Origin: Oryza sativa Japonica Group
Taxonomy: Eukaryota; Streptophyta; Magnoliopsida; Poales; Poaceae
Reading direction: 5' to 3'
Length of the DNA: 64,000 nucleotides
Assembly: GCF_034140825.1 (NCBI RefSeq)
Contig: NC_089041.1
Coordinates: forward strand, 22,829,501 to 22,893,500
The position numbers and the translations under genes were made by a program. Below, one piece after another: positions 45,607-62,800 of this stretch (position 1 is the stretch's first letter; each line of letters begins with the position of its first letter). Under the pieces are notes generated by a model, which had not been told where the DNA came from, did not search any database, and saw only the letters and a program-made list of their open reading frames with translations.

Positions 45607-48497
45607 GGCCGCAGATCTCCTCCGGTGGGTGGCAGAGGAGAGAGAGGGGGTGGGAATGGTTTTAGATCCGAGGAGAGGGAGCGCTCATGGGGCGCGAGAT
45701 CTGAGCTTTGTGGGGGTTGGAGGAGGAGGACGAGGGGGGTGGATCTGTTTGTCTCGCTTCAGGCTCAGGCTCGGCAGCAGATCGCGAGGACCATTTTGCG
45801 AAATTGGCTTTTCCACGCCGGATTTGATACCTGCCTTGATCGGTGGAACGGTGGATCGCTTCGCTTCTCCTCTGCTACTGTTTTGCTGCCAGTTGACTGC
45901 CCCGCGGTGGATACCTGCGAAATTTTGTTACAGAATCCGTGTGGAAGGTGAGTGGGCCAGTGGGCCTGCCAGAAGACAAGCGGGCTCTCGTATAGTATTC
46001 CACCTCGTACTTCCTTCATTTCACAATGTAACTCATTCTAACACTTTTCACGTTATATTGATAATAATGAATCTAGATAGATGTATATGTCTATATTCAT
46101 TAACATCAATATGAATATGGAAAATGCTAGAATGACTTACATTGTGAAACGGAGAAATGCTAGAATGACTTACATTGTGAAACGGTTGAAGTAATATTTT
46201 TCTATAACTTTTGCAATGCGTGACATGATAGAAAAAAAAAACAATAATGTTTTAGATCGGCACCGTGCATATAAAGTGTTTCTTATTGCGTTCGGCGAAA
46301 CGTTTTCATGCATATTATGTCATAGTTTTGTTCATGTGAACCATGTCAATATAAGTATACTCATGTGTTTTTTTTTGTTTTCACCATGTTTTTCTATAAA
46401 TTGTTTTTTTTATCGTGTGATGGTCAACAAAGCTAGCATATTCATTCGCGTATTAGTTAACTTCTTGCTCTTATTATTTATTGTCACCTTTCAAGGATAG
46501 TCATCCTTGAATTCCTCTGATACCTATATATCGTTTGTTGTAATATCTAAGTTTCATGTATTAGTATTAACTAACTTCTAACTTTTAGTCAGGATTATCC
46601 ATGAAATTTGATTCTTTGTTGCCTTTCAAAGATGCTCATCCCCCTCACCCCCCTCACCCTCTAACTCCTTCATTGTCGACTGGTTGTTTTATCTTTTTGT
46701 TATAATCGAGATTATCCATAAAGCTACATCTATTATTCCCTCCACCTCTCCCCCCTATCCCTCAAACTCCTACTCCACTGACCTTTTTTAATATTACATT
46801 GCAGATTTGCAGTAGTTGCCATTTGAGGCTTCTACTCTCCCAGTCTGCTAGTTGCTCCTCGAAACACATATTGATCGAGATAGATAAAGATCATATATCT
46901 TTAAAGTCACATGACTTTTGTTATGACATGTGGACCTGATGACCTATGGATCCACAAGTTAGCAACAAAAAGACACCAAGTCAAAGTGAGTTGGAAGGTA
47001 GATGACCTTGATATCTCATGTAGCTAACTCACAATAGCAAAAGCTATGGCATATGTAGAAAGGAAATGTTGGAACATACATTCAAGCACCACTATTCAAG
47101 CTTGGTAAAAATCTGTCCATTTCACTGCCGTTCTTTTTCTATCAATGCATACATTCAAGCATGTTGAAACATATTTATTCACAAAAAAAAATAGTACCTA
47201 AAAAGCCACGAGTGCACAATAAAAAAGAAAAAAAATGATTATAGAAAGATTTTCTGTTTTCCTTTGAAATGGAATCATGGGAAGTTCAAAGCAGCAAGAC
47301 AAGCGTAGCTGTAGAGAGAAGAAAAACCAACACAACAATTGTACTACATGACCCTGCATGATCGACAAGCGAGCAACTAATTCTACTAATCTGACATGCT
47401 AACAGCATCGCACGTTTTTCGTCTTGTCTCCGCTTATATTAGGCCCAACGACAGCGGATCCGAATAGCAGCCGTGTAGCGTCGTGGGACAGGGAAGGAGT
47501 TGAGCAGCTGAAGGTCCTATCAGATTCAGTTTCAGCTTTGGAGAGGATGTAACAGGGTTTACGATTTCGAAATGGTCTTCCGTTTTGAACTCTGTGGCGA
47601 AATAACGGTTTTCGCGAAATCCGATAGATTCCAAACAAATTTTATAAACCAAAATTTGAATACAAATTCCCTGAGTTTACCGATAAGCTCATGAAAACCG
47701 AGGGCTTTGGCGAAATTCTGAGCGAAATCACTGAAATTTCAATCCGTATCTAGAAAAGGAGGTAAACTGAAATTCTTTTCCTTTTTTATTTCATTATTTT
47801 TTCCTTTCCTACTATAAATTTCAGTAAATACATGGAATACAACAATTTTTTCGAAAATTTATATCCCAATAGATTCTATGAATATCACACTATTTATAAG
47901 ATTTTATTTGATTTTTTCTTTTTTATCAATTTAAATTTGAATTTGGATGAAACTCATAGAAATCTCAGACGGCTTCTGCTTTCGAGCCTCAACAAAACCT
48001 CGAAATTTCGCGGAATTCAACCGATTTTTGTCAGAACCTGGACGTAATAGACCACGCTAGCAAAATCCCCATGTCTGGAACCAGCCACAGTACCACACGA
48101 AGGGCATGTTTGGTTTTGGTTGGTTGATAAAACTTTGTTACATAGGCACGCTATAATTCCTTAAGCGAGTCACTGCCATAACTGTGGTTTGCCGCACCAG
48201 TCATAGACCTAGACCTATTTCTTTGCCAAACTTTGTTAGCTACAATTTCAAGCAAGATTTGACAAAAGATAGTGTGTTAATATGTGGAAATGAACCAAAC
48301 ATGTCCATACAACCAAACTTTTCCTGCTCAAACTTTTCGGGAGTTTCGTCATGTGTTACCTTAAAAAAACTGTAGATACCACCTGTAAAGAATTCATAAA
48401 TTTTCTACACATAATGTGGCGACCGAAAACTCTACGCTCCAAAACTGGTGTTGCAAAAGAAAAAAAAATACAAATCATGATCGAAACACTCGCTAAC
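45607..48497. other. ARF-GEF promoter region and intergenic sequence
   Basis: The first 350 bp upstream of the ARF-GEF start are GC-rich and probably hold its leader and promoter. The rest is AT-rich and has a Stowaway MITE (listed separately). Around 47560-48030 there is an unplaced repeat-like block with many GAAATTTCG-type words on both strands. I found no supported gene. Confidence 0.5.
46010..46191. mobile_element. Stowaway-like MITE with a duplicated end (about 182 bp)
   Basis: The left end CTTCCTTCATTTCACAATGTA pairs with the right end TACATTGTGAAACGG. The right terminal segment AGAATGACTTACATTGTGAAACGG occurs twice in tandem, about 32 bp apart. TA flanks the element. Confidence 0.7.
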
Positions 48498-51400
48498 CTA
48501 TTGTCTATCAGTTCTCTTCCTTTTTCTTCGTGGGCGAGCAAACGGATCGACCCATGCTCTGTCTTCCCTGGTGGCCCGCTCCCAACGCTTCTGGAAATCC
48601 CGAAGCTCCGATCGTGAATATCTCCTGACCTACAAGACCAAACAAACCATGGTCATCTTAATGCAAGAGAATAGAATGCTGCATTGATGGGTAAAACTTG
48701 TGTATTCTTGAAAAAAAAAATCAAATTATGGTAAACTGCCAAATAATGTTTGACTTGTAGTTTTAACCCAGAGAAATTTTCAGTTTACAAGTGAAATATC
48801 AGTGATTATTTAGCTTGTTTCGGTTCCAACTCTTGGTTCTACTGTTTTAGCTTGGGTCATATTTCAAATAAATGCCATATGGAAGCATTCCCCAGATTAT
48901 AGTTTCTTAGCTTACCTTTGTCCGCATATCAAGGCCTGCCTTCACCTGTTTACAAGTAACGTCATATGCATTATTGAGAGGTTGCATAAAGAAATATAAC
49001 TACAATGTGTATTCTAAGGATCTGGCAAAGACAGCATACTCTCATCTGTTGTTGCGCTTCTGCAGTTTTCTGGTGAAGTGGATCATTGTTTTTGCCATGG
49101 GATCGCTGATTAAATTAATATATGAAACAGTTATTAAGGTGCAATGTAGTGTATATAAGAATTAAGAATGGCATCATCCCTAAATTATATACAAGTATGT
49201 TTCTATTGTCACACTTAGTACACTTTCCACCCAATGGTAACTATTAGTCAATCATCACATGCAGCATTTCAGTTATTAGTCCTGTGTGGCTGTGTATTCA
49301 TGTCACTATGACTTAGCTAGTAAAATATCAATAACAAGGACTTCAACTCCCCAAATTCTTTTTTTAAAAATAAAAGCTATAGCTATATGGATAGGAATAT
49401 CAGTCAATTAAAACTCAAGAAAGTGAATGAGTGCATCGAAAAAGTTGATGTGTTATCTTCTTATATGTGCCCAAAGGCATTAATATATGGTCTGATAGAG
49501 ATTGTCGTGCAGTACAAAAATAATAGATCTGTACAAACCTTTACTGAAGGACCTCCCAATGTCTGTACCCCTCGATGAACTATGTATTCACTATCAACTA
49601 CTCCAATGTTCTTTGTTCTGTCACCCTAAAAATGATGAAAAAGGAAGTATGGTTGGTGGTAAGGTTAAGGTAAAAGTATTATTACAGTGAAACATCACTT
49701 AAGGAAATGAAGAATTAAGGAAAATATATGACTATTCCTCTAATAAAACTTCACAAAAGAAATTTCGAGACATGAACTACAACCCTGCATTGCCAATGCC
49801 CACGTGTAGCCAAAGAAATCCTACCTTTTTATAAAGTTACATCCTAAAGCTCAACATGCAAAGATGCCACATTATCATCCACTAACAATTATTACATCTT
49901 AAACCTCATGCAAGCATGTTATATTATCTATATAATTTGTTAAATTCTAGAGCTCTAAAATGCAAACATTTAAATCATCATCCCACATAATTCACATAAT
50001 ATTTCAATATATATCTCCATCATTTTTTACAATATCCTATATATCTACACAGTTCATCCTCACCCTCACTTAGCTAATGTTATTTCTCTCTTCGCTCATA
50101 AGCCATATCACCTTAATTGTTTCTAGCTCTTATATGATTATTCTATGGTCCAAATTATATCCCTCCTTTTTCCTCTCATAAAGCCATATCACCTTACTTT
50201 TACATTTGGATCATCATTACCATTTAAATTATCATAAATCACATTAACTTATATAAGCTTATGTGGTCTAGCTATCTTACACATTATTTCTACTTATTAT
50301 CATACTAAACTCGTGCAGTAACACACGGGGTTTCACCTAGTTTAACTATAAAGAATTCCACATCTATTTAAAAGCAACATCAAACCTGAGCACAGTACCC
50401 AAATTTGTAATCAATGCCCCATCCGTGGATAAGATCATTCTGCAAAAAATGAAACATATATATATTAGTGGCTGCAATATAGTCCACAAAAGTCATTTAG
50501 GTTAAAGACAAAATGTAAGTTTCAGATTGTGGTAACCAGGTAAATTGACGGGGGTGTTTTTTGCCAAAAAAAAAAACCAGGTTGATCATATATTAATTCC
50601 TTATGGCAACAAGTCATTTTATCTACAATAAACTATGAACTTATAATGGATTGGTCCCTTTTCCTCACAACTGCAGCATTAGCAATCCGGGGACTATGTA
50701 AAGCTAAGAGAACTAGAACCACATAAATAAATATGATTCAAAGCATTTTGTGAGTAATGTGGAAAAACGGAGACTTAACTTTTTTTAGAATAAACGGATC
50801 CAATAAAACAAGTTGCTATAAGCCTATAACAGCTCTTTCCGCAGTTTTTTTTTTGGCAACTTTTTCCTCCCTCCCTCCCTCCTTCCCCTATCATCCAAGA
50901 TTTGATATTTACATGTTTGAGCAGAACTATTCTGCCAAAAGGGGATAAAAGGATGCCATTCAGGCCCTGAACGGTCCTTTTTGTATACTAAAAAACAGTC
51001 CTGATCACTTTGCCCAATATGGCTTGATGTTCATAGGATGGGTCACTGGCTCAAAATTTTAACATTGAATGGGTCTCTGAGGTCTATTCCATCTTGTAAT
51101 ACCCCTGGCCGAATTAAGCACTCAGAAGGACAGTTTTATAGCCAGGTTCAATTATACATTCAAATATGAGACATGGTCAGAATCTCATTGCTATTGAAAG
51201 ATACAACCATTACCTGGATAAGATGCCAAGCACATCGCCAAGCAGATCTCGAGAAAACTGGTGCCATGCCCTCAACCCATCTATAGATGATATAATCGTT
51301 ACACCAAGCAGAAATATGATCTAGGTTTGTTGCTAAATGCTAGGTAACAGAAATGTAGTTACTGTGTTTACTGTGCAGTAAGACAATACTATTGAACTGC

Positions 51401-53188
51401 ACTAGACCAAACAGTAACCAATGCAAACAGTTACCCAGCGAAGTAGCTGTCATATAATGAGAAATAACTCAAGAAAGAAGACATACCCAGAACAAGGCGG
51501 TCCCTCTTTTGCACAATCTTTGTTTCCCCGATTAACTTTTCTATCAAAGTGCATATGTTGTTTGATTTAGTCAACAAATCAATAATAAAAAAAGTTGCAG
51601 CACATGAAAAAGTTACCTGTGGAAACTCCACCCCTTTTTACGAACAGTTATCCGATGATGAATTTCAGACAATTTAGGATCAAGACCTGGTTGAGATATC
51701 TCTAGCCCTTCTGATTTAACTATATTCAAGTACCTGCATGAAATTCATGCGTTAGCACAATTGTTGCATAGCATAAACTAAAATACTCGAGAAGAAAATT
51801 AGCATAAGATCACATTATTGCCAAGATTAACTTTTGCAGCCTAACACATACCAGTCAGTCAGTAGTTGATTCTTACATTTAAAAGATGCACTGATAATTT
51901 TATACAAAGTTTCTTGAACCAGGATTACGGGATTCAGTACATTGTACTAGGAATGATTCAGCACTTCAGTATGTCTAACCTCAACATCATTTATACAACA
52001 GCTAGGCAATGTGAGGCTCAAAATCAACATCAAGTATTTATGAAATACCATACCTCCTTGGGTGAAAGTTATCTACTTCCAGATCTTCATCCCAAAGAAA
52101 TATATACTCGTACATGGAGACAACAGAAGGATGGAGGAATCTTTTTGCAAACCACCTAAAAAATAGATGCCTCATTATCTTATCTTGAATTAAGACGACA
52201 CCAGATCAGTAGAAATCGCAAGGTGAAGCAAAGTATATTCAACAGCAAGAGCACTCAAAGTCAGGCTCTTCTCACAGAGGAAGGGCAGAAAGATGCCATA
52301 CCATTTTGTCTGGTTAGAAGCAGCTATATGTATCACACTTTTGCTCCAAGGTAGATCGTTCCACCCATCAACATTACCATCGTAGTGGAACAACATAACT
52401 GTAAAATTCTCTGGAAGAAACTGAACATTCAAGAGTTACCATCATGAGGAAACTATCACTTCCTGAGGTAGCAAATTAAGTACCTTCTTCATAATAGCAT
52501 CCACACTTCTTTTCTGATCTATACCAGCAGGGATGGCAAGCAAGCACCGATCCTTCTGGCTAGAATCCTGTGGAGCCAAAATTCGCAGAGCGTCAGATAA
52601 CTAGATATTCAGGCCTCGTACTCAGAAAGGTGGAGCAACTAAAGCCTGCTTTATGTATGAAAACTGAAATAGAACCAACAAATATATTGTACTGAGCAAC
52701 ACACTGTATACAAGAATAGGCTTGGTTTTCAAATTACCTTTGATTGCGCACTTCTTGTGAGCCATAATGGCTTCAACTCCATGTCAGAGTAAGGTTCCAC
52801 TATACCATGGGGTAAAAAACCAACCCTATTGGCAGATCTTTTAGACACCTTAGAAGACACTTTGTCAGACACCTAAATATTTACATAGAAGACAAAATCA
52901 GCGTCCCAGCAACAAATGAAAATATGCTTCCAGATTAACATAGCACAAAGTTCTTTTCCTTCTAGTGGAGCTGATTGGTTTACATACCGTAATTGTATCA
53001 AATGGACGGGATTTTGCTTCCAACTGCAACAACCCATAATAAGGTCAGTCATATCTGTCAAGCAAACTACAGGGAGACATTTCGTAGATGAGTGTTACCT
53101 TTGTCTGTTTATGTTGGTAACTCGCCATGTTATAAACCAGAAATAAAATGATCAAGCAAAGAATCAGCAGATGCAACCGCAGTCTCAT
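48498..53188 (-). CDS. DUF707 family protein with N-terminal membrane anchor
   Basis: Fourteen coding exons join to 390 aa: 53099-53188, 52988-53023, 52738-52872, 52484-52567, 52302-52420, 52054-52155, 51617-51733, 51487-51540, 51214-51280, 50386-50439, 49539-49625, 49040-49105, 48916-48945 and 48498-48629. One hydrophobic span (residues 3-20) after a basic start makes it a likely type II Golgi or endomembrane protein. DUF707 landmarks are NFTVMLFHYDGNVDGW, IHIAASNQTKWWFAKRFLHP, YIFLWDEDLEVDNF, the APVFSRSAWRCAWHLIQ region and NDLIHGWGIDY. The acidic WDED cluster resembles glycosyltransferase metal-binding motifs, but the activity is not established. Databases often label the family as related to lysine-ketoglutarate reductase trans-splicing, a name with weak support. 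The ATG at 53188 directly precedes the anchor; an in-frame extension upstream cannot be excluded. A 5' untranslated exon ending at 54074 (donor gtaagt) is likely. Confidence 0.9.
49626..50385. other. DUF707 intron with a possible Helitron-like 3' end
   Basis: This AT-rich intron contains, near 50312-50341, CTCGTGCAGTAACACACGGG followed by GTTTCACCTAG and T. A small hairpin followed by CTAG at an A/T site resembles Helitron 3' ends. I could not identify the 5' TC end, so this is only a hint. Confidence 0.25.
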
Positions 53189-54073
53189 CTTAGAACAGCT
53201 ATCTCTCCCGCTACCATTCTGTGGAATCAAGTGGGTAGTATCATCATTCATTACTTTGCATTGAGCCAGCTTAGAGAGTTCGGCAAGCATATACTTCACC
53301 AGAAATGAACAAATAAAACAGCACAAGCGAACTCACCTTATCCACAAGGCACTACTATCTAAAATTCTAAATATGTGGAATAAAGGCGGACTGTCTCATG
53401 ACATCAAGAAGAAAGGTCTGATAAATTCATAGCATCCTGTATGCAGAGAAAAAAAAGTCAGATTTTCTCTTTTGGGGTAAAAACATGACCCGCATGATCC
53501 CTAGTGGTCCCTCACAGAGAAATGCATAGGCATGAGGCGTACATAAATTTGGATGCATACCTCACGAACCAAAAGGAGGGAAGAAAACAAGAAAAGTAGT
53601 ATACTCCAGCTTTAGCATCTGCTTTCCCGTGGATTGCTGGTAAAAAAAAGGGGGGGGGGGGGGTGGAAATTCGAGGAAGCGGACATAAACGGGAAAACTG
53701 AAAAATCTAATGTACGCGTCATGCGTGATTCGCGATGCGATACGATTTGCAGTTGCTCTTTACTGGAGCCTGAGGATGGCACAAGCACAAGATGCGCGAT
53801 GAAGCATGGGTGGGAATGATAATGCATCGGCGACTAGACTAGGGGAAAAAAAAGCGTGCTATGCTTGATGACGAAATGACGTTCGACAGTTCGATCCTCC
53901 ACTCGCAGCTTCGCGAGCGCTCGCCGCCGTCGCCGGGGGCTCGCTGGGATTACTCCCAATCAAAAGCGGAGGCAAATCTCACGAGCACGCGATCGGATAG
54001 CAGATACCTCCGAACCCCACGCAGCAGAACGATCTAGGATTCGTGCGGAGAAGGGGACAACTGAGGAACTTAC

Positions 54074-54393
54074 CGCCGTGGCCGCTGCGGCGGACGCGTC
54101 TGCAGGAGGAGCCGGAGCCGAGGATCGGCGGAGGCGGCGGAGCGCGTTAATGGCCGCCGGTGCTGTGTTAGTGGTTGGGAAGAGAAAAAATGTTTTTCCA
54201 GGGGAGACCGGAGGGATTGGGAAAGGGGGGCGGGTGGCACACCGCACACCACACTGGCACGAGCACGGGGGCGCGGGCGGAATGGAGCAACGCAACGAGG
54301 CAGCGCGCGGCGGGGGTCAGAGGAGGGGGCACGGGTGGCGCCTCGCCCAGATTCCACCGGATTCCACCGCCCACACCCCCCTCGCCTCGCGGC
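54074..54393 (-). promoter_or_regulatory. DUF707 leader exon and promoter, next to the S11 gene end
   Basis: A GC-rich block with a good splice donor at its lower end (CGGCG|gtaagt on the minus strand at 54074) is the likely first, non-coding exon of the DUF707 gene. The S11-derived near-identical tract starts immediately above, at 54394. The two genes are in the same orientation with almost no space between them. Confidence 0.5.
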
Positions 54394-56400
<2,007 letters not shown>

Positions 56401-56996
56401 GGCTGCCGCGGAGGGGTATCGACCGGCGGGCGGGCGGCGGCGGCGGCGCGCGGGGGATCCGGAGAGGCGGGAGGGCAGGGGAGTGGAGACGAGGCTTTGC
56501 TAAGAAGGAGGTGGCGGCGCGGAGGCAAACCCTAGCGATGCAGATACACCCCTCTCTATATGGGCCGTAAACATCGGCCCAAGAAGGCCCAAACTCCGGC
56601 CGGGAAGAAGCTCAGAGCGGTGTTCTTGCAGCTTTACCACTAACAATCATCACCCCAACCTGCACTTCGTGCGAATTAAACTTCAAGCATTACTCATTTG
56701 ATGGATCGTCTATGCTAAAAAAAAATGGCAGTGATTTCTCGTTAATTTGTGGTCGATCGCATCGTCTTGGAGTGCAAGACTGTAGCAGTTATACGAGACT
56801 GAACATTTTTCGTTGATCTGAACTCTAATTCTCTGAAGGACAAAGGTGAACATTTCAGAGTTGTGTTTGATTGTGAAACGTAAATGGTGTACCAGGCTAA
56901 CATTTCAGATATTCGAACATTTCAGAGTTGTGTTTGATTGTGAAATGTAAACGTTGTACCAGATATTAGCATCCTCCCAAAGCTTAGGTGCGATAG
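56401..56996. promoter_or_regulatory. RPS11 copy A promoter and spacer between the S11 genes
   Basis: Upstream of copy A lie a GC-rich leader, a telo-box (AAACCCTAG, 56526-56534) and clustered site II-type GGCCCA/TGGGCC motifs (56560-56600). From about 56640 the sequence becomes AT-rich. It contains a short imperfect direct repeat, AACATTTCAGAGTTGTGTTTGATTGTGAAA, at about 56850 and 56919. Confidence 0.7.
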
Positions 56997-59112
<2,116 letters not shown>

Positions 59113-59803
59113 GGCTGCGGGGCGAGGGTGACGACCGGCGAGTCGGCGGCGGCGGCGGCGGCGCGGGGAGTGGAGGCGAGGCTTGCGAAGGAGGATGCGG
59201 CGGCGCGGAGGTAAACCCTAGTGAGCCACTCTTTATAGCGCAGCGCCGCGGGTGTCAAATATGCAGATACACCCCTCCCTTTACGGGCCACAAAACCTCA
59301 AGCCCAATAAGGCCCAAACTCCGGGCCATCACGGATCTACATGGGTCCTCGGCCCGTGTACGCAACCTCCGCTTCATCACGCCCGTTCGTCGCGGACGGT
59401 GCAATGTGGACCGTCCGATCTCGGCGATCGGTTGATCCTGGCCGTCCGTGTGGCGCCATAGGGGGCGACAGAGGGGATCTCTCTCCCCTCGGCTTTCGCC
59501 TCGGCTGCAGTTTCGCATTATTCCGACTTCGCCGTCGTTCTCCTCCCGTCGCGGCGAGCCCACGGCGGCCGCGGCGCCGCCGGAGAGGAGCGGAGAGTGG
59601 TGATCCGTCGCGGAATTCGGGTGATCCCTTCCATTTCGTCCTAGTTCGCTCCGTGCTGTATAGCCTGTGAGCAGTCGAATCCCTTATTTTGCTACATGTG
59701 TGGAATTGATCGAGTTTGTGTGTTTTTTGATTGGATAATTTTGTGGTTTGGGAAGAAATGGTGATGGTGGTTTCGTTGGTGTTGTGCAGTTGCTGTGGGG
59801 ATA
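59113..59803. promoter_or_regulatory. Divergent promoter region between RPS11 copy B and CNOT9
   Basis: The two start codons are 691 bp apart and point away from each other. The S11 side has AAACCCTAG (59214-59222) and several GGCCCA/CGGGCC words (59283-59360). The CNOT9 side is GC-rich and has a likely leader intron, donor gtgagc at 59666 and acceptor tgtgcag before 59790. Confidence 0.7.
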
Positions 59804-62800
59804 ATGGCGAATCTGCAGCCCTCGCTTTCCATTCCGCCCTCCTTCGCCGGGGCCTCGCCGCCATCGCCTTCTCCGATCGGCGGCGGTGGCGTGGGCGGCG
59901 GGGTGGGGCAGCCAGCCAAGGATATGAAGATGGCGTCGGCGGAGCAGCTGGTGCTCGACCTCTGCGACCCCGAGCTTCGCGAGAACGCCCTCCTCGAGCT
60001 CTCAAAGGTCCAGCGCGCGTTCTTCTAGGGTTCTATAGCCTACCCTATCTGGGGCACTGGTGGTAATTTGTGGAATTCACACTGCCTGTGGGGGAAGGTT
60101 TCGCCTTAGCATTGTGAATGTCAATGGTTTTTTTAGGGTTGGTGAATGGTGATTTGGTGTTAGGGTTACCGTATGGTTGATGCGCATCTATCATGAAATG
60201 GGCTATTACACTACGTTTTGATCAAGATAACATTAACATCTCTAATTATTGTGGTCGGTGAAACTTCCCGGCTTCCCGCTAGATTACCATTATTATTGGG
60301 TAGCACAATAGCGAATTAGACTCAGTTTATTATGGGTAGCCTTCGAGAGTTCCATTAACTCTTTAAGGCGTTTTACGCTGTAAAGTGTTTATACAGATTA
60401 CCGCTCATACACACAGACCTGGATTGTAGATTTACCATATTCCAGAGCAGATGGCTTCATTGTCAACAGCAATGTTTTGCTAAAGAAAATTTTAGAACCC
60501 TATGTTCTTTGTAGTAACTAATTTAGAAATTTTTGTTTTGTACCTAATTAGTTCTGTAATTTTCCTGATCAAAATAATTGTAGACTTCATGTTCCAGTCA
60601 TTAACATGATAAGCCAGTTTATTTGGTCAAAAAAAATTCAATCCTTTCTTTTCAGAAAAGAGAGATATTTCAAGATCTGGCCCCACTTCTTTGGCATTCT
60701 TTTGGAACAGTTGCTGCACTTCTTCAGGTCTGCATGATTCCCCTGTTCGTATATGTTTACAATTTGCATGCTTGAAGATTAAACTCACAAATAATTTATA
60801 GTTTTAATCCTACTCTCAAGTCATCAGTTTGCTGTTGAGGTCAAATATTGTATGCTGTTCAAATTAGCACTTGTTGCTTAGAATCCAAACTTACTCAAAT
60901 TTCAGCAATCTTACTCACTTGGTGTATCCATACTTGCCAACACATACAGGAAATTGTGTCAATCTACTCTGCACTTTCACCCCCAACATTGTCACCAGGT
61001 GCATCGAACCGAGTCTGCAATGCACTTGCACTTCTTCAGGTACATAATCTTATGAAATAGGGCGGTAATGCTGGAAAAGTTGTCTTCTGGTTGCTTGCAT
61101 TTCATGATGTATTTTACAGTAGAAATTGCCTTTTGAGTTACCCAAGTTGGATTTATGACATAGATTTGCTGATTAACTCTTTCTTTTTTGCTTTTCAAAA
61201 ATAATTTCAGTGTGTTGCATCTCACCCTGAGACCAGGATCCTTTTCTTAACTGGTAATGGTCATGGTCCTTTGCATGTCTGTCTCTCATATGCGTGTATG
61301 ATCATGCTTTTGTAATCTATATTTGACGTATCCTAATTCCTAAATGTGTAGTACTAGTGTTTGAAACTCATGAAGATGAAGATAAAGTTGGAGCACGTAA
61401 AACAAGATAGCTATTAGCACATGATTAATTAATTTTTAATTATTACAAACTTGACAGATAGATATATTTGATATTTTAAAGCAACATATATATAGAAAGT
61501 TTTCGCACGAAACACACGGTTTATTAGTTTGAAAAGCGTGCTAACAAAAATCGAGGTAAAGTCTTAATCTTCATAAGAAAATAACACACTAAAGAACCTT
61601 TTAGCTCTTGTTTTTGTTTCTGTGAAAAATTCCATTTCCCTCTCTCATTTTCTTTTGTTCTTTTCAGCTCATATTCCCCTGTACCTGTACCCATTCTTGA
61701 ATACTACCAGCAAGACAAGACCTTTTGAATACCTGCGACTCACCAGCCTGGGTGTCATCGGTGCACTTGTTAAGGTAATTCATCTATGTAGTTACATGAG
61801 TTAATCGTTTAACCAGTGATACGAACATGATATATATTACAATTGACACATTTCAGTAATTCTATTCTGCCATCTTGGCGAAGAGCCATGTTATTATTAT
61901 TCAGTAGTTAGGCATGAGGCCTTATAAGAATGCATCCTTCTTGTATTAGGCAGAACAGCAGGCATAAATTGTAAGCAAAAGATTTCCAAGATCCTCGTGG
62001 TAACCAGCCATTTACTTCTGTTTAGTGGTTTGCCTGGTTCCTGTAGCACTGTAACTACCAAGTATCCATGTTTTTTTTGGGGGGGAATTATGTGGGGTTG
62101 TAGAAATTTGAATTAAGTTTGGATGCAAACCAATTTTATATATAAGTAGACACAGAGCTTGGTTATTGGAAACTAGCCCTCTGGCAGGGTTCTGAGGAAA
62201 AATGCACAAAACAGAATTTGTAACCTTGTAATATGTTGAATTACTTTGAAACAAACATGTGTACTCTTTGATGTTTTCTACCTTCTTTTTTTCGTGTTGA
62301 ACTGGTTTTAGATTTTTTTTCCTTCAAATGGAATTAAAGCTTCTTTCACATGTAATACACGCAGGTTGATGATACTGAAGTTATCAGTTTTCTGCTGCAA
62401 ACTGAAATAATTCCTCTGTGTTTGCGTACCATGGAAATGGGAAGTGAGCTGTCAAAAACTGTATGTCGCTAACCATCTCATGTTTATCTAAATACCATCA
62501 TCTTTTTCTTCTTTAAGTATGTGATGATGCTGTCTGAAGTTTGTGTGTAATTTTTTTTTTTGTTACCATGAATTGTAGCTTGGCTAGGTTAAAATTTCTG
62601 CTACCATGAATAATGATAGCCTGTCCAGGTTAGTGTGAAGTAAGCCACCTGTCATCTTTAGAATCTTCTTATTACAGGCTGCCGCTCATCTTTGGAATTT
62701 TCTTGTTCTCAACCAGGCTTCCCTTTGTTAAGCTCAAATGCCACCTTTCGTTTTATAAGCCTAAAAGGTGGATTGTGCTATATGTATTGAGAGGAGGTTG

